A stretch of DNA of 64,000 nt from Azonexus sp. (GCA_017983615.1 JAGOBB010000003.1:124001-188000); one strand, 5' to 3'. Shown: positions 26,065-36,708, counted from the first letter of the stretch. Notes: generated from the letters alone by a model not told the origin. Made by a program: numbers and translations.

Positions 26065-26553
26065 ATGATTTTCCCGAAAGTGCCCTTGCGGGCGTGGTTT
26101 GCGACGCTGGGTCTGGGCTGTTTCGGCCTGGTGGCATTCGGCATGGCGTTGCAGCAAATCTACCATCTGGCGCCGTGTCCGCTGTGCATCTTCCAGCGCC
26201 TGCTCTATCTGGCGATAGGTGCTCTTGGCCTGCTCGGCTTCGTATTGCCGGCCGGGCGCCTGCTCTGGGTGGCGCTGATCGGTGGCCTGGGTCTGCTCGG
26301 AACCGGCGTTGCCGCTTATCAGACCTGGATGCAGGCGTATCCGCATCTGGCGCCGGAATGCAGCTATACCGACCCGAATATCATCGAGCGTCTGGTCGAC
26401 TGGTTGGGCATGGAATGGCCGTCGCTGTTCCTGGCCACCGGTTTCTGTACCAGCCGCGACTGGGAGCTGTTCGGTCTGTCGATGGCCAACTGGTCGGTGC
26501 TGATCTTCATTGGCATCGTGGCCTATGCCGCGCTGTTCCTGCGGCGCAAATAG
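26065..26553 (+). CDS. dsbB: Disulfide bond formation protein DsbB
   Basis: 162-residue inner-membrane quinone reductase that reoxidises DsbA. Four hydrophobic helices are visible; the first Cys pair is CPLC in HLAPCPLCIFQR and the second pair comes from APECSYTD and GFCTSRDW. Start is ATG at 26065 with AGGAAG ten bases upstream; the longer upstream frame has no ribosome site. A terminator follows, shared with rpmG. Confidence 0.94.
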   Translation: MIFPKVPLRAWFATLGLGCFGLVAFGMALQQIYHLAPCPLCIFQRLLYLAIGALGLLGFVLPAGRLLWVALIGGLGLLGTGVAAYQTWMQAYPHLAPECSYTDPNIIERLVDWLGMEWPSLFLATGFCTSRDWELFGLSMANWSVLIFIGIVAYAALFLRRK

Positions 26554-26560
26554 CAGGCCT

Positions 26561-26591
26561 GAAAAAACAAAACCCGCCGAAAGGCGGGTTT
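26561..26591 (-). terminator. Terminator between dsbB and rpmG
   Basis: Stem AAACCCGCC / GGCGGGTTT with a four-base loop. On the minus strand it is followed by TTGTTTTTTC, so it mainly serves rpmG, and may also stop dsbB transcripts. Confidence 0.85.
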
Positions 26592-26613
26592 GTCGAATGC
26601 CGGAGAAGCCGAA

Positions 26614-26781
26614 TTACTTCAGCTTTACTTCCTTGTAAGCAACGTGCTTACGGGCCTTCGGGTCGTACTTCATGAACTCCAGCTTTTCAGGCGTCGTGCG
26701 CTTGTTCTTGGAGGTGGTATAGAAGTGACCGGTACCAGCTGTGGATTCCAGCTTGATTTTTTCGCGACCGCCTTTAGCCAT
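26614..26781 (-). CDS. rpmG: 50S ribosomal protein L33
   Basis: 55 residues, the usual length of L33: [39 protein letters not shown] and [15 protein letters not shown]. No CxxC zinc motifs, so it is the zinc-independent form. It follows rpmB with a 19-bp gap, the standard rpmB-rpmG order. Confidence 0.97.
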   Translation of the reverse strand: MAKGGREKIKLESTAGTGHFYTTSKNKRTTPEKLEFMKYDPKARKHVAYKEVKLK

Positions 26782-26800
26782 TTTTCGTATCCTTCCTTAA

Positions 26801-27034
26801 TCAGACTTCGCCACGGGCGCGCAGGTCGGCGAGGACGGCGTCGATGCCGTTCTTGTCGATCAGACGCAGGCCGGCGTTGGAAACGCGCAGACGCACGAAG
26901 CGGTTTTCAGTTTCAACCCAGAAGCGGCGATACTGCAGATTCGGCAGGAAGCGGCGCTTCGTTTTGTTATTGGCGTGGGAAACGTTGTTCCCAACCATCG
27001 GGCCTTTACCCGTTACTTGGCAGACTCGCGCCAT
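26801..27034 (-). CDS. rpmB: 50S ribosomal protein L28
   Basis: 77 residues with family marks [33 protein letters not shown] and [16 protein letters not shown]. Standard length. First gene of the rpmB-rpmG operon, with AGCACC rather than a strong ribosome site upstream. Confidence 0.97.
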   Translation of the reverse strand: MARVCQVTGKGPMVGNNVSHANNKTKRRFLPNLQYRRFWVETENRFVRLRVSNAGLRLIDKNGIDAVLADLRARGEV

Positions 27035-27115
27035 GATGGTGCTCCAGAATTCGCTAGAAGAAAGCCCGGGAGTATAACAAAAACTCCTGAATCCTTTCAA
27101 GGGGTTTTGTGTTTT

Positions 27116-27796
27116 TCATAGCAGTCCCCGTTCGGCGAAGGAGAGCGGCGGGGTGTGGCCGGCAACGATGAAATGGTCAAGCAGCTTGACGTCGACCAGG
27201 GCTAGCGCCTCTTTTAGCGAGCGGGTCAGCATTTCGTCGGCCTTCGATGGTTCGGCGACGCCGGAGGGGTGATTATGCGCCAGGATGACCGCCGCGGCGT
27301 TTTGCGCGAGGGCCGATTTGACCACTTCGCGCGGGTAGACCGACGTCTGGGTCAGCGTCCCGCTGAATAGTTCCTCTGCCTTGATCAGCCGGTTCTGGGC
27401 GTCGAGCCACAGCGCCATGAACACTTCGTGGCCCCGGCTGCCCAGCTTCAGGCGCAGCCAGTCGCGGACCTTGCCGGGTGAGGTGAAGCTGTCGCGGGTC
27501 GCCATTTCCTGCGCCAGGGCGCGGCGGGCCAGTTCGAAGCTGGCCTTCAGTTGCGCCGCCTTGGCCATGCCTATGCCGGATACGCTGGCCAGCTCGGCCA
27601 GCGAGGCGTCGACCAGGGTGGCGAGCTGGCCGTCGAAGCGTTGCAACAGGTCGCGCGCCAGGTCGACGGCGCTTTTGCCGCGCACGCCGACTCTTAAATA
27701 GATGGCCAGCAGTTCGGCGTCGGACAGGGCTTCCGGGCCATGCGCCAGTAGACGTTCGCGGGGGCGTTCGCCTTCGGGCCAGTCAGTAATCGCCAT
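27116..27796 (-). CDS. radC: RadC family JAB/MPN domain protein
   Basis: 226 residues. An N-terminal helix-hairpin-helix region ([40 protein letters not shown]) precedes a JAMM metallo-domain with the zinc motif [15 protein letters not shown] (HxH-x10-D) and an upstream Glu. RadC was once linked to recombination repair; its true reaction is unclear. It is divergent from coaBC with only 47 bp between, as in many proteobacteria. Confidence 0.95.
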   Translation of the reverse strand: MAITDWPEGERPRERLLAHGPEALSDAELLAIYLRVGVRGKSAVDLARDLLQRFDGQLATLVDASLAELASVSGIGMAKAAQLKASFELARRALAQEMATRDSFTSPGKVRDWLRLKLGSRGHEVFMALWLDAQNRLIKAEELFSGTLTQTSVYPREVVKSALAQNAAAVILAHNHPSGVAEPSKADEMLTRSLKEALALVDVKLLDHFIVAGHTPPLSFAERGLL

Positions 27797-27843
27797 ATTC
27801 TTTTCCAGTAGAATGAGCGGAGTCCAATTCTAATGGCAAGACA

Positions 27844-29034
27844 ATGGAATTATCGGGAAAACGCATCGTTCTTGGCGTCACCGGCGGCATCGCTGCCTAC
27901 AAGGCGGCCGAACTGGTCCGCCTGCTTGGCAAGCAGGGCGCCGAGGTGCAGGTGGCGATGACCGAGGGGGCGACGCACTTCGTTACGGCGACGACTTTTC
28001 AGGCGCTGTCCGGCAAGCCGGTCTATCTCGATCAGTGGGACGCGCGGATGCCCAACGCCATGGCGCACATCGACCTCAGCCGACAGGCCGACCTGATCCT
28101 GGTCGCACCGGCCTCAGCCGATTTCCTGGCTCGCATCGCGCACGGCATGGCCGACGATCTGCTGGCGACCATGGTGCTGGCCCGCGATTGCCCGCTACTG
28201 GTGGCGCCGGCGATGAACCGCCAGATGTGGGAAAACCCGGCCACCCAACGCAATATGGTGCAACTGCAGGCCGATGGCGTGCAGATCCTCGGGCCGGCCA
28301 GCGGCGAGCAGGCCTGCGGCGAAGTCGGCGCCGGCCGCATGCTGGAGCCCGAGGAAATTCTCGAAGAAGTGATCGCCTTCTTCGCGCCCAAGGTATTGAG
28401 CGGCCGGAAGGTGTTGATTACCGCCGGGCCGACCTTCGAGGCCATCGACCCGGTGCGCGGTATTACTAATCTGTCGTCCGGGCGGATGGGTTATGCCGTT
28501 GCCCGCGCGGCGCGGCAGGCCGGCGCGCAGGTGACGCTGGTCTCCGGGCCGGTTGGTTTGCCGGTGCCGCAGGGGGTTGATCGGGTCAATGTGCGCAGCG
28601 CCCTCGACATGCACGCCGAGGTCATGGTGCGGGCGGCCGCGGCGGATGTCTTTATCGCAGTTGCCGCGGTGGCCGATTACCGCGTCGCTAACGCGGCCGA
28701 TCACAAGCTGAAGAAGGACACGGGTGGCATCCCGCCGATCGAACTGGTCGAGAACCCGGACATTCTGGCCGAAGTGGCGGCGATGTCGGGCGGCCCGTTC
28801 TGCGTCGGCTTCGCGGCCGAGAGCCGCAATCTGGAAGAATATGCGCAGACCAAGCGGCGCAAGAAGAATATCCCGCTGATCGCCGGCAACCTGATCCAGG
28901 ACGGCTTTGGCGGCGACGACAACCGGCTGGTGCTGTTCGACGATGCCGGTGTCCATCCGCTGGCGCCGGCGCCCAAGTCGGTGCTGGCCCGGCAACTGAT
29001 CGAACACATCGCCCATTTGACAGGAACACACTGA
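27844..29034 (+). CDS. coaBC: Phosphopantothenoylcysteine decarboxylase / synthetase
   Basis: 396-residue bifunctional coenzyme A enzyme. CoaC part about 1-180: flavin-binding [18 protein letters not shown], catalytic His in [13 protein letters not shown], substrate clamp [17 protein letters not shown] and PAMNRQMW. CoaB part about 190-396: [37 protein letters not shown] and the CTP-site lysine motif HKLKKD. It overlaps dut by one base (TGATG). Confidence 0.96.
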   Translation: MELSGKRIVLGVTGGIAAYKAAELVRLLGKQGAEVQVAMTEGATHFVTATTFQALSGKPVYLDQWDARMPNAMAHIDLSRQADLILVAPASADFLARIAHGMADDLLATMVLARDCPLLVAPAMNRQMWENPATQRNMVQLQADGVQILGPASGEQACGEVGAGRMLEPEEILEEVIAFFAPKVLSGRKVLITAGPTFEAIDPVRGITNLSSGRMGYAVARAARQAGAQVTLVSGPVGLPVPQGVDRVNVRSALDMHAEVMVRAAAADVFIAVAAVADYRVANAADHKLKKDTGGIPPIELVENPDILAEVAAMSGGPFCVGFAAESRNLEEYAQTKRRKKNIPLIAGNLIQDGFGGDDNRLVLFDDAGVHPLAPAPKSVLARQLIEHIAHLTGTH

Positions 29035-29483
29035 TGCATCAGATCGATATCAAGATTCTCGACAACCGTCTGCGCGAAAGCCCGCCGCAATATGCCACGC
29101 CTGGCTCGGCTGGCCTCGACCTGCGCGCCTGCATCGAAGGGCCGCTGCATGTCGAACCGGGGCAGACGACGCTGGTGCCGACCGGCATGGCGATTCACCT
29201 GGCCGATCCGGGGCTGGCGGCGATGATCCTGCCGCGCTCGGGGCTGGGTCACAAGCACGGCATCGTGCTCGGCAACCTGGTCGGGCTGATCGACAGCGAT
29301 TACCAGGGGGAACTGATGGTGTCGGTGTGGAACCGTAGCCATGCGGGCTTTACGATCAATCCGTTGGACCGCATTGCGCAGTTGGTCATCGTGCCGGTCC
29401 TGCAGGTCGGCTTCAATATCGTCGACGATTTCGATGCCAGCCATCGTGGCGAAGGTGGTTTCGGCAGCACGGGCCACGGCTGA
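29034..29483 (+). CDS. dut: dUTP diphosphatase
   Basis: 149-residue trimeric dUTPase that keeps uracil out of DNA. The motifs are in order: [31 protein letters not shown] with the catalytic Asp, RIAQLVI, and the C-terminal P-loop-like [11 protein letters not shown]. Translationally coupled to coaBC, the usual arrangement in proteobacteria. Confidence 0.97.
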   Translation: MHQIDIKILDNRLRESPPQYATPGSAGLDLRACIEGPLHVEPGQTTLVPTGMAIHLADPGLAAMILPRSGLGHKHGIVLGNLVGLIDSDYQGELMVSVWNRSHAGFTINPLDRIAQLVIVPVLQVGFNIVDDFDASHRGEGGFGSTGHG

Positions 29484-29523
29484 TTTTGATTTTTGCCCTA
29501 AAAAAGGGGCGACCGTAGCATTC
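29481..29523 (+). repeat. 40-bp interspersed repeat, copy 8
   Basis: Overlaps the dut stop codon and reads TGATTTTGATTTTTGCCC, TAAAAAA, GGGGCGACCGTAGCATTC. The middle tract is A-rich, and GCCC/GGGC flank it. A terminator follows at once. Confidence 0.9.
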
Positions 29524-29526
29524 ATA

Positions 29527-29553
29527 AAAAACCGGGTCACAGACCCGGTTTTT
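29527..29553. terminator. Bidirectional terminator between dut and pntB
   Basis: Stem AAAACCGGGTC / GACCCGGTTTT with T runs in both directions; it ends dut on the plus strand and pntB on the minus strand. Confidence 0.9.
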
Positions 29554-29571
29554 CGTTGGTGGGGCGGTGAA

Positions 29572-30942
29572 TCAGCCCATCGCCTTCAAATGCTGGATGA
29601 TCTCCCCGGCCATGGGCTGGGCATCGCCGTAAAGCATCCGGCAGTTGTCGGTGTAGAACAGCGCGTTCTCGACGCCGGAGTAACCCGTTCCCTTGCCACG
29701 CTTGATCACGATGACGTTCTGCGCCTGGTCGGCGTTGAGAATCGGCATGCCGTAGATCGGGCTCGATTTGTCGGTCCGCGCCGTCGGATTCACCACATCG
29801 TTGGCCCCGATGATCAGCGCCACGTCGGCCTGGCCGAACTCGCCGTTGATCTCTTCCAGGTCGAAGATCTTGTCGTAAGGCACGCCCGCTTCGGCCAAGA
29901 GCACGTTCATGTGCCCCGGCATGCGTCCTGCCACCGGGTGGATGGCGAACTTCACCTCGACCCCGGCTTCTTCGAGGATCGACGTCATTTCCCAGACCTT
30001 GTGCTGGGCATGCGCCACCGCCATGCCGTAACCTGGCACGATGATGACCTTGGAGGCGTAGCGCATCATCGCGGCCGCGTCGATCGCCCCTACTTCCTTC
30101 ATCGAACCGCTGATCGCTTCACCGGCCCCCGAGGCCACCATCGGCGTAAAGAGGATGTTGGAGATCGGCCGGTTCATCGCCTTGGCCATCAACTGGGTCA
30201 GGAGCGTACCGGCCGCGCCGACCACGATGCCGGCGATGATCAGCGCCGGATTGCCGAGCACATAGCCTTCGAAGCCGACCGCCAGTCCGGTGAAAGCGTT
30301 GAACAGCGAGATCACCACCGGCATGTCGGCGCCGCCGATGGGCAGCGTGACGATCAGGCCGAGGATCAGCGAGATGGCGAAGAAGAAGACGATCAGTTCC
30401 GGCTGGGCCGGCGCCATGACGACCATCGCGATGCCGAGGCCGACGGCGTTGAGGGCGAGCACGACATTGACCGCATTCTGCGCCGGCAGGCGGATGGCTT
30501 TCTTCAAGACCCCCTGCAGCTTGGCCCAGGCGACGCAGGAACCGGTGAAGGAGACGGCGCCGATCAGGGCACCAAGGACAGCCAGTACCGTGGTGACGGT
30601 GTTGTGGGCATCGCCCTTGGCGAACTCGATGGCGGCAATCGCGGCGGCGGCACCGCCGCCCATGCCGTTGTAAATGGCGACCATCTGCGGCATGTCGGTC
30701 ATTTTGACCTTCTTGCCGGAGATCCAGGCGGCGGCGCCACCGAGACCGAGGGCGGCAACCATCAGCGCGAGGTTCTTCAGGCCGGGGACGAGGAAGGTGC
30801 CGGCGATGGCGATCAGCATGCCGTAGCCGGCGACGACGATACCCTTGCGGGCGCTGGCCGGCGAGCTCATGCCCTTGAGGCCGAAGATGAAGAGGAGCGC
30901 GCCGAGGAACCAGGCGCCCTGGACGTAAATGGGGAGCGTCAT
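29572..30942 (-). CDS. pntB: NAD(P) transhydrogenase subunit beta
   Basis: 456-residue membrane subunit of the proton-translocating transhydrogenase. About eight or nine N-terminal helices (dII) are followed by the cytosolic NADP-binding domain dIII: VPGYGMAVAHAQHKVWEM, HPVAGRMPGHMNVLLAEAG, LIIGANDVVNPTAR and RGKGTGYSGVENALF. It moves hydride from NADH to NADP using the proton gradient. Last gene of pntAA-pntAB-pntB. Confidence 0.96.
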   Translation of the reverse strand: MTLPIYVQGAWFLGALLFIFGLKGMSSPASARKGIVVAGYGMLIAIAGTFLVPGLKNLALMVAALGLGGAAAWISGKKVKMTDMPQMVAIYNGMGGGAAAAIAAIEFAKGDAHNTVTTVLAVLGALIGAVSFTGSCVAWAKLQGVLKKAIRLPAQNAVNVVLALNAVGLGIAMVVMAPAQPELIVFFFAISLILGLIVTLPIGGADMPVVISLFNAFTGLAVGFEGYVLGNPALIIAGIVVGAAGTLLTQLMAKAMNRPISNILFTPMVASGAGEAISGSMKEVGAIDAAAMMRYASKVIIVPGYGMAVAHAQHKVWEMTSILEEAGVEVKFAIHPVAGRMPGHMNVLLAEAGVPYDKIFDLEEINGEFGQADVALIIGANDVVNPTARTDKSSPIYGMPILNADQAQNVIVIKRGKGTGYSGVENALFYTDNCRMLYGDAQPMAGEIIQHLKAMG

Positions 30943-30944
30943 GA

Positions 30945-31226
30945 TCAGCCTTCCTTCTTCTTGAACATGGCGAGCATGCGCTCGGTGACGACGTAGCCGC
31001 CGGCGGCATTGGCGGCGCCCAGCGCCACGGCGAAGAAGCCGATGGCCTGTTGCAGCACGGTGTCGGCCGTGCCGAGCATCAGCATGGCGCCGACGACAAC
31101 GACGCCGTGGACGAAGTTGGAACCGGACATCAGCGGGGTGTGCAGGATGACCGGGACCTTGGCGATGATCTCGTAGCCGGTGAAGGCGGCGAGCATGAAG
31201 ATGTAGAGCGCGAGCAGGCCGTCCAT
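30945..31226 (-). CDS. pntAB: NAD(P) transhydrogenase subunit alpha, part 2
   Basis: 93 residues from ATG at 31226 with three hydrophobic helices (LLALYIFMLAAFTGYEII, LHTPLMSGSNFVHGVVVVG, AIGFFAVALGAANAAGGY). LHTPLMSGSN is the family mark of the membrane part of the alpha chain, here on its own gene as in Rhodospirillum. The start overlaps the pntAA stop (ATGA). Confidence 0.94.
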   Translation of the reverse strand: MDGLLALYIFMLAAFTGYEIIAKVPVILHTPLMSGSNFVHGVVVVGAMLMLGTADTVLQQAIGFFAVALGAANAAGGYVVTERMLAMFKKKEG

Positions 31227-32353
31227 CAGGCTTCTCCCATGACTTGTTTGACGGTGGCGTGGACGGTGACGCCGTCCTTGCACAGCAGGGTGCCGGCGAC
31301 GACGTCGTCGGTCCAGTCGAAATTGAGTTCGCCGTCCTTGATCCACGGCGAAATGAAATTGTAGAGGTTCTTGGCGTACAGCTCGGAGGCGTGGGTCGGC
31401 ATGCGCGAGGCGAGATTCAGCGGCCCGTGGATGTGCACGTCGTTGGCGATGACGTGTTCGCCGGCTTGGGTCAGGGCGCAGTTGCCACCGGACTCGGCGG
31501 CCATGTCGACGATGATGGCGCCGTATTTCATGCGGCCGATCATTTCGGTGGTGATGATGATCGGCGCTTTCTTGCCGGGGATGGCGGCGGTGGTGATGAC
31601 CACGTCGGCCATGGCGACGGCCTTGGTCAGTTTCTCGGCCTGGGCGGCTTTCTCCTCGGCGGTCAGCTCACGGGCGTAGCCGCCGGTGCCGTCGGCGGCG
31701 ACACCGGTGTCGACGAACTTGGCGCCGAGCGATTCGATCTGCTCGCGGGCGGCGGAGCGGACGTCATAGGCTTCAACCATGGCGCCGAGGCGCTTGCAGG
31801 TGGCGATCGCCTGCAGGCCGGCAACGCCGGCGCCGATGACGAGCACCCGCGCCGGGCGGATGGTGCCGGCGGCGGTGGTCAGCATCGGGAAGAACTTGGT
31901 GCAGCGGGCAGCGGCGATCAGGCCGCACTGGTAGCCGGCGCAGGAGGCCTGGCTGGACAGGGCGTCCATGCTCTGGGCACGGGAGATGCGAGGCAGGAGT
32001 TCGAGCGAGAAGGCGGTGATCTTCTTCGCATTCAGGGCGGCAAGACGGGCCTTGTCCTCGAAGGGCTTGAGCAGGCCGATCAGCACCGAACCTTCGGGCA
32101 TCGCGGCAATCTCTTCGGGCGACGGTGGGGTGACGCGCAGGATCAGCTGGGCGCCGGCATAGGCTTCGGCGATGCCGCCGACCAGCGTTGTGTCGGCGTA
32201 ATCCGAGTCGAGGAAATGGCTCTCGGTGCCGGCGCTCTGCTCCATGCGCAACTTGGCGCCGAGCGCGGTAAATTTCTTGGCGGTTTCGGGAACGAGGGCA
32301 ACCCGGCTTTCGCCGGGTAGTCGTTCGCGGACGCTTGCAATGGATAAAGGCAT
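31226..32353 (-). CDS. pntAA: NAD(P) transhydrogenase subunit alpha, part 1
   Basis: 375-residue soluble NAD-binding domain dI. Motifs: RVALVPETAKKFTALGAKLR, QASCAGYQCGLIAA, the Rossmann loop VIGAGVAGLQAIATCKRLGA and DMAAESGGNCALTQAGE. The membrane segment is encoded separately by pntAB. First gene of the operon. Neighbouring NADP-dependent isocitrate dehydrogenases make a role in NADPH/NADH balance plausible. Confidence 0.95.
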   Translation of the reverse strand: MPLSIASVRERLPGESRVALVPETAKKFTALGAKLRMEQSAGTESHFLDSDYADTTLVGGIAEAYAGAQLILRVTPPSPEEIAAMPEGSVLIGLLKPFEDKARLAALNAKKITAFSLELLPRISRAQSMDALSSQASCAGYQCGLIAAARCTKFFPMLTTAAGTIRPARVLVIGAGVAGLQAIATCKRLGAMVEAYDVRSAAREQIESLGAKFVDTGVAADGTGGYARELTAEEKAAQAEKLTKAVAMADVVITTAAIPGKKAPIIITTEMIGRMKYGAIIVDMAAESGGNCALTQAGEHVIANDVHIHGPLNLASRMPTHASELYAKNLYNFISPWIKDGELNFDWTDDVVAGTLLCKDGVTVHATVKQVMGEA

Positions 32354-32415
32354 AGCTGTTCTCTTATTTGGGGGAAAATTTCCCGCCTATTTTAGGGGGT
32401 GCATTCTGATATGCA

Positions 32416-34188
32416 CTACACAGGATCAAAAATTGTGTTGCAAAAACGCAGTTCGACCGGGTACGGGAAGAAATCCTCGACGTGCCCCTCGCGGATCTTC
32501 TGTTGCGCGTTCTGCCAGAATTTCGGCGACAGCAAATCGGCGTGGTGCTTGTGGAAGACCTTGCGCAGCACCGGCGAGGCGAGCAGGAAGGTGCTGAATT
32601 CCTCCGGGAAAACGTCGTTCTTGGCCACCGCATACCAGACCTCGCCGGACATCTCGGTTTCGAAATCCGGTGCCGGCGGGATTGCCCGGAAGTTGCAGTC
32701 GGTCATGTATTCGATTTCGTCGTAGTCGTAGAAGACGACGCGGCCGTAACGCGTGACGCCGAAGTTCTTCCACAGCATGTCGCCCGGGAAGATGTTGGCC
32801 TGGGCCATTTCGCGGATTGCGCTGCCGTATTCCTTGATCGCGTGCTCCAGGCCTTCCATGTTATTGGCGCGTTCCATGCGGTCGAGGTGGATGTTCAGCG
32901 GTTCCATCCGGCGCTCGATGTAGAGGTGCTTGATGATCAGCTGGTCGCCGTCGATTTCGAAGCAGGAGGGGGCAAGGGTACGCAGCTCTTCCATGACTTC
33001 GTCGTCGAAGCGGTTGAGCGGGAACATCACGTTGGAGAATTCCAGCGTGTCGGCCATCCGGCCGACCCGGTCGACCTGCTTGACCATCATGAACTTGCGC
33101 TTGACGGTCGCGTGGTCCATGTTCTTCGAGGCGCCGAAGACGTCCTTGATGATCTTGAACACGTAGGGGTAGGACGGCAGCGTGAAGACCAGCATGACCA
33201 GACCACGGATGCCGGGGGCCATGATGAATTTGTCTTCCGAATGGTGCACGTGATAGATGAAGTCGCGGAAGAACATGGTTTTGCCCTGCTTGCCGAGGCC
33301 GAGCATGATGTACAGCTCTGAGCGCGGCTTGGCCGGCAGGATCGAGCGCAGGAACTGGACGTAGCCGGATGGCACTTCCATTTCCACCATGAAGTAGGCG
33401 CGCGACAGCGAGAAGAGCAGGCCGATCCGCCAGGCGTCGAGCAGGATGGTGTCGAGAAAGAGCTTGCCGTCCTCGTCGTGCAGGACAGGGATGGCGAACG
33501 GGTATTCGGTCGAACCGTTGATTGCCTTTCCGATGATGTAAGCGGCCTTGTTGCGGTAGAAGGCCGAGCCGAGGACCTGGATCTGGAAATTGACCTCGCG
33601 GCGCGGCATGCCGTTCAGGAAGCGGTGCACCGCCACGTAGACATGTTCGACATCGCGCTCCAGGTCGGCGAACGGACGGTGCCAGTCGAAATCCGCGACG
33701 ATCTTGCGCACGGCGCCGCGCAGGCCATCTTCCTTGGCGTAATAGCTGCGGTAGGTCTGGCTGTCGTCGCCTTCGAGATTTTCGGTCGAAATGGTCGGGC
33801 GGACGAAAATGAAATCGTTGTGGAAATAATTCCGGTGCAGGATCTTGGTCGTCACCGAGTTGAAGAAGGTTTCGGCCAGCTCCGGCTGCTTGTGGTTGAG
33901 CAAGAGCCCGATATAGAGCAGCTTGACCTGCTGCCAGGTCGCGTAGTCGATGCTCGCCGCATCGAATTCGTTGCGCAGGCGCTCTACGCACTCGTCGACG
34001 CGGTCGTCGTAGAAACGGATGCGTTCCTTGACGGCCTTGTGCACGCCCAGCCAGTCACCGTGCTCGAAGCGCGTCTTGGCTTCGCGGCAGGTCTGGCGGA
34101 ACAGCGTGTAGTGTTTATTGAACCCCTGAATCATGGCCAGCGCGATCTGGTGCGCGTTGGTGCCATAGAGGCCGACTGAAATCTTCAT
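32416..34188 (-). CDS. aceK: Isocitrate dehydrogenase kinase/phosphatase
   Basis: 590 residues from ATG at 34188; a longer frame exists but lacks a ribosome site, while GGGGA precedes this ATG. AceK phosphorylates or dephosphorylates dimeric Icd to direct isocitrate to the glyoxylate bypass. The kinase core has FALAPGIRGLVMLVF-type sequence (here MAPGIRGLVMLVFTLPSYPY), KIIKDVFG, and the catalytic segment ANIFPGDMLWKNFGVTRYGR, VVFYDYDEIEYM. Its substrate, icd, lies about 2.7 kb away, with the phospho-Ser site conserved. Confidence 0.96.
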   Translation of the reverse strand: MKISVGLYGTNAHQIALAMIQGFNKHYTLFRQTCREAKTRFEHGDWLGVHKAVKERIRFYDDRVDECVERLRNEFDAASIDYATWQQVKLLYIGLLLNHKQPELAETFFNSVTTKILHRNYFHNDFIFVRPTISTENLEGDDSQTYRSYYAKEDGLRGAVRKIVADFDWHRPFADLERDVEHVYVAVHRFLNGMPRREVNFQIQVLGSAFYRNKAAYIIGKAINGSTEYPFAIPVLHDEDGKLFLDTILLDAWRIGLLFSLSRAYFMVEMEVPSGYVQFLRSILPAKPRSELYIMLGLGKQGKTMFFRDFIYHVHHSEDKFIMAPGIRGLVMLVFTLPSYPYVFKIIKDVFGASKNMDHATVKRKFMMVKQVDRVGRMADTLEFSNVMFPLNRFDDEVMEELRTLAPSCFEIDGDQLIIKHLYIERRMEPLNIHLDRMERANNMEGLEHAIKEYGSAIREMAQANIFPGDMLWKNFGVTRYGRVVFYDYDEIEYMTDCNFRAIPPAPDFETEMSGEVWYAVAKNDVFPEEFSTFLLASPVLRKVFHKHHADLLSPKFWQNAQQKIREGHVEDFFPYPVELRFCNTIFDPV

Positions 34189-34367
34189 TCCCCGAAATCT
34201 CCTCAGCGAACCAAAGATTCTAACATCGGGTTTTCCAAATGCATGGCCGCTTGCCGGGCTGTGCGCAGCGTGCCGGCGGCGCGACAATTTTGATGTTTTG
34301 TAAGCACCGTGAAAGGGGAAGGGCGTATATTCGCCCCGCGTAAATCAACCAAAGTCGAGGAAATCCC

Positions 34368-36605
34368 ATGGCCGCAGGTAAGTCGAAGATCATTTACACC
34401 CTCACGGATGAGGCCCCGTTGCTTGCAACCTGTGCCTTCTTGCCGATAGTCCGGACCTTTACCGGTCCGATCGGTATCGAAATCGAGAAGGCGGACATTT
34501 CCGTGTCGGCCCGCGTACTCGCCGAATTCTCCGACTACCTGCCGGATGACCAGAAAGAGCCCAATACCTTGGGCGAACTGGGCAAGAAGTGCCTGCTGCC
34601 GGAAACCAACATCATCAAGCTGCCGAACATTTCGGCGTCTGTCGCGCAGCTCAAGGCCTGTGTCAAGGAATTGCAGGAAAAGGGCTATGCCATTCCCGAT
34701 TACCCGGAATCGGCCAATACCGATGAGGAAAAGGCGCTCAAGGCCCGCTTCGGCAAGTGTCTGGGTTCGGCGGTCAATCCGGTGCTGCGCGAGGGTAACT
34801 CCGACCGCCGCGCGCCGATGGCGGTCAAGAATTACGCCCGCAAACATCCGCATTCGATGGGCGAATGGAAGCAATGGTCGCAGACCCACGTTTCCCACAT
34901 GGACCACGGCGATTTCTACCACGGCGAAAAGTCGATGACCCTCGACAAGCCGCGCGAAGTGCGCATGGAACTGATCGCCACGGGCGGCAAGACCACGGTG
35001 CTGAAGCCCAAGCTGTCGCTGCTCGAAGGCGAGATCATCGACTCGATGTTCATGAGCAAGAAGGCGCTCTGCGAGTTCTACGAGCAGACGCTGGAAGATT
35101 GCCGCCAGTCCGGCATCCTGTATTCGCTGCACGTCAAGGCGACGATGATGAAGGTTTCGCACCCGATCGTCTTCGGCCACTGCGTCAAGATCTACTACAA
35201 GGACGCCTTCGAGAAGCACGGCAAGACCTTCGACGAACTCGGCATCAACGTCAATAACGGCATGGTCGATCTCTACGAGAAGATCAAGGCCCTGCCGGAG
35301 TCGAAGCGCGACGAGATCATCCGCGACCTGCACGCCTGCCAGGAACATCGGCCGCGTCTGGCCATGGTCGACTCGGCCAAGGGCATCACCAATTTCCATT
35401 CGCCGAACGACATCATCGTCGACGCCTCGATGCCGGCGATGATCCGCCAGGGCGGCAAGATGTGGGGCGCCGACGGCAAGCAGTACGACAGCAAGTGTGT
35501 CATGCCGGAATCGACCTTTGCCCGCATTTACCAGGAGATGATCAACTTCGTCAAATGGCATGGCAACTTCGATCCGCGGACCATGGGCACGGTGCCGAAC
35601 GTTGGCCTGATGGCCCAGCAGGCCGAGGAATACGGCTCGCACGACAAGACCTTCGAAATCCTTGAAGACGGCATCGCCAACATCGTCGACAACAACACCG
35701 GCGAAGTGCTGCTCACCCAGAACGTCGAAGCCGGCGACATCTGGCGCATGTGCCAGTGTAAGGACGCGCCGATCCGCGACTGGGTCAAGCTGGCCGTCAC
35801 CCGCGCCCGCCAGTCCAACACCCCGGCTGTTTTCTGGCTGGACAGCTATCGTCCGCACGAAGTCGAGCTGATCAAGAAGGTCAACAAGTACCTCAAGGAT
35901 CACGATACCAGCGGCCTTGAAATCTACGTGATGAGCCAGGTGCGCGCCATGCGCTTCACGCTCGAACGCGTCAGCCGCGGCCTCGACACCATCTCGGTGA
36001 CCGGCAACATCCTGCGCGACTACCTGACCGACCTGTTCCCGATCATGGAACTGGGCACCTCGGCCAAGATGCTGTCCATCGTCCCGCTGATGAACGGCGG
36101 CGGCATGTACGAAACCGGTGCCGGCGGTTCGGCCCCGAAGCACGTCCAGCAACTGGTGCAGGAAAACCACCTGCGCTGGGATTCGCTCGGTGAGTTCCTG
36201 GCCCTGGCCGTGTCGCTGGAAGAGCTGGGCATCAAGGAAGGCAACAAGCGCGCCGTTCTGCTGGCCAAGACACTCGACGCTGCGACCGGCAAGCTGCTCG
36301 ACAACAACAAGTCGCCGTCGCCGAAAACCGGTGAGCTGGACAACCGCGGTTCGCAGTTCTACCTCGCCATGTACTGGGCGCAGGAATTGGCTGCCCAGAC
36401 CGAGGACCAGGAACTGGCAACCCACTTCGCCAAACTGGCCAAAACCCTGACCGCCAACGAGGCGCAGATCGTTGCCGAACTGAAGATGGTCCAGGGTCAG
36501 CCGGCGGACATCGGCGGCTATTACAAGGCCGATGCCGAGAAGTGCAAGGCGATCATGCGTCCGAGCCCGACGCTGAACGCTGCGCTGAAGGCTGCCCGCG
36601 TCTAG
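34368..36605 (+). CDS. NADP isocitrate dehydrogenase, monomeric type
   Basis: 745 residues, the size of the 80-kDa monomeric isocitrate dehydrogenase (IDH-II). Family marks: [71 protein letters not shown] and YYKADAEKC. It oxidises isocitrate to 2-oxoglutarate with NADP and is not the AceK target. GAGGAAAT precedes the ATG. A strong terminator follows. It is the same strand as the dimeric icd, 255 bp downstream; the two enzymes are unrelated in length and sequence order. Confidence 0.97.
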   Translation: MAAGKSKIIYTLTDEAPLLATCAFLPIVRTFTGPIGIEIEKADISVSARVLAEFSDYLPDDQKEPNTLGELGKKCLLPETNIIKLPNISASVAQLKACVKELQEKGYAIPDYPESANTDEEKALKARFGKCLGSAVNPVLREGNSDRRAPMAVKNYARKHPHSMGEWKQWSQTHVSHMDHGDFYHGEKSMTLDKPREVRMELIATGGKTTVLKPKLSLLEGEIIDSMFMSKKALCEFYEQTLEDCRQSGILYSLHVKATMMKVSHPIVFGHCVKIYYKDAFEKHGKTFDELGINVNNGMVDLYEKIKALPESKRDEIIRDLHACQEHRPRLAMVDSAKGITNFHSPNDIIVDASMPAMIRQGGKMWGADGKQYDSKCVMPESTFARIYQEMINFVKWHGNFDPRTMGTVPNVGLMAQQAEEYGSHDKTFEILEDGIANIVDNNTGEVLLTQNVEAGDIWRMCQCKDAPIRDWVKLAVTRARQSNTPAVFWLDSYRPHEVELIKKVNKYLKDHDTSGLEIYVMSQVRAMRFTLERVSRGLDTISVTGNILRDYLTDLFPIMELGTSAKMLSIVPLMNGGGMYETGAGGSAPKHVQQLVQENHLRWDSLGEFLALAVSLEELGIKEGNKRAVLLAKTLDAATGKLLDNNKSPSPKTGELDNRGSQFYLAMYWAQELAAQTEDQELATHFAKLAKTLTANEAQIVAELKMVQGQPADIGGYYKADAEKCKAIMRPSPTLNAALKAARV

Positions 36606-36637
36606 TCGGAACTGAAGCCCCTTCGGGGGCGGCAAAG

Positions 36638-36670
36638 AAAAAGCGAAGGCCGGTCCGGTCTTCGCTTTTT
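36638..36670 (+). terminator. Rho-independent terminator
   Basis: Stem AAAAAGCGAAG / CTTCGCTTTTT with an inner CCGG/CCGG pairing and a T tract, following the monomeric isocitrate dehydrogenase gene. Confidence 0.9.
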
Positions 36671-36708
36671 TCGTTTTTGGCCTGTTTTTGGCATCGACCG
36701 TAGCATTT
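36671..36708 (+). repeat. 40-bp interspersed repeat, copy 9
   Basis: TCGTTTTTGGCC, TGTTTTT, GGCATCGACCGTAGCATT; the core is intact. It starts directly after the terminator. Confidence 0.9.

Noticed and set aside
29341-30996. 551-residue plus-strand frame opposite pntB
   Set aside because: pntB is complete; the frame is His/Arg/Asp-rich shadow sequence.
34203-36635. 810-residue open frame opposite the monomeric isocitrate dehydrogenase
   Set aside because: Complete known enzyme on the other strand; the shadow has no recognisable motif or ribosome site.
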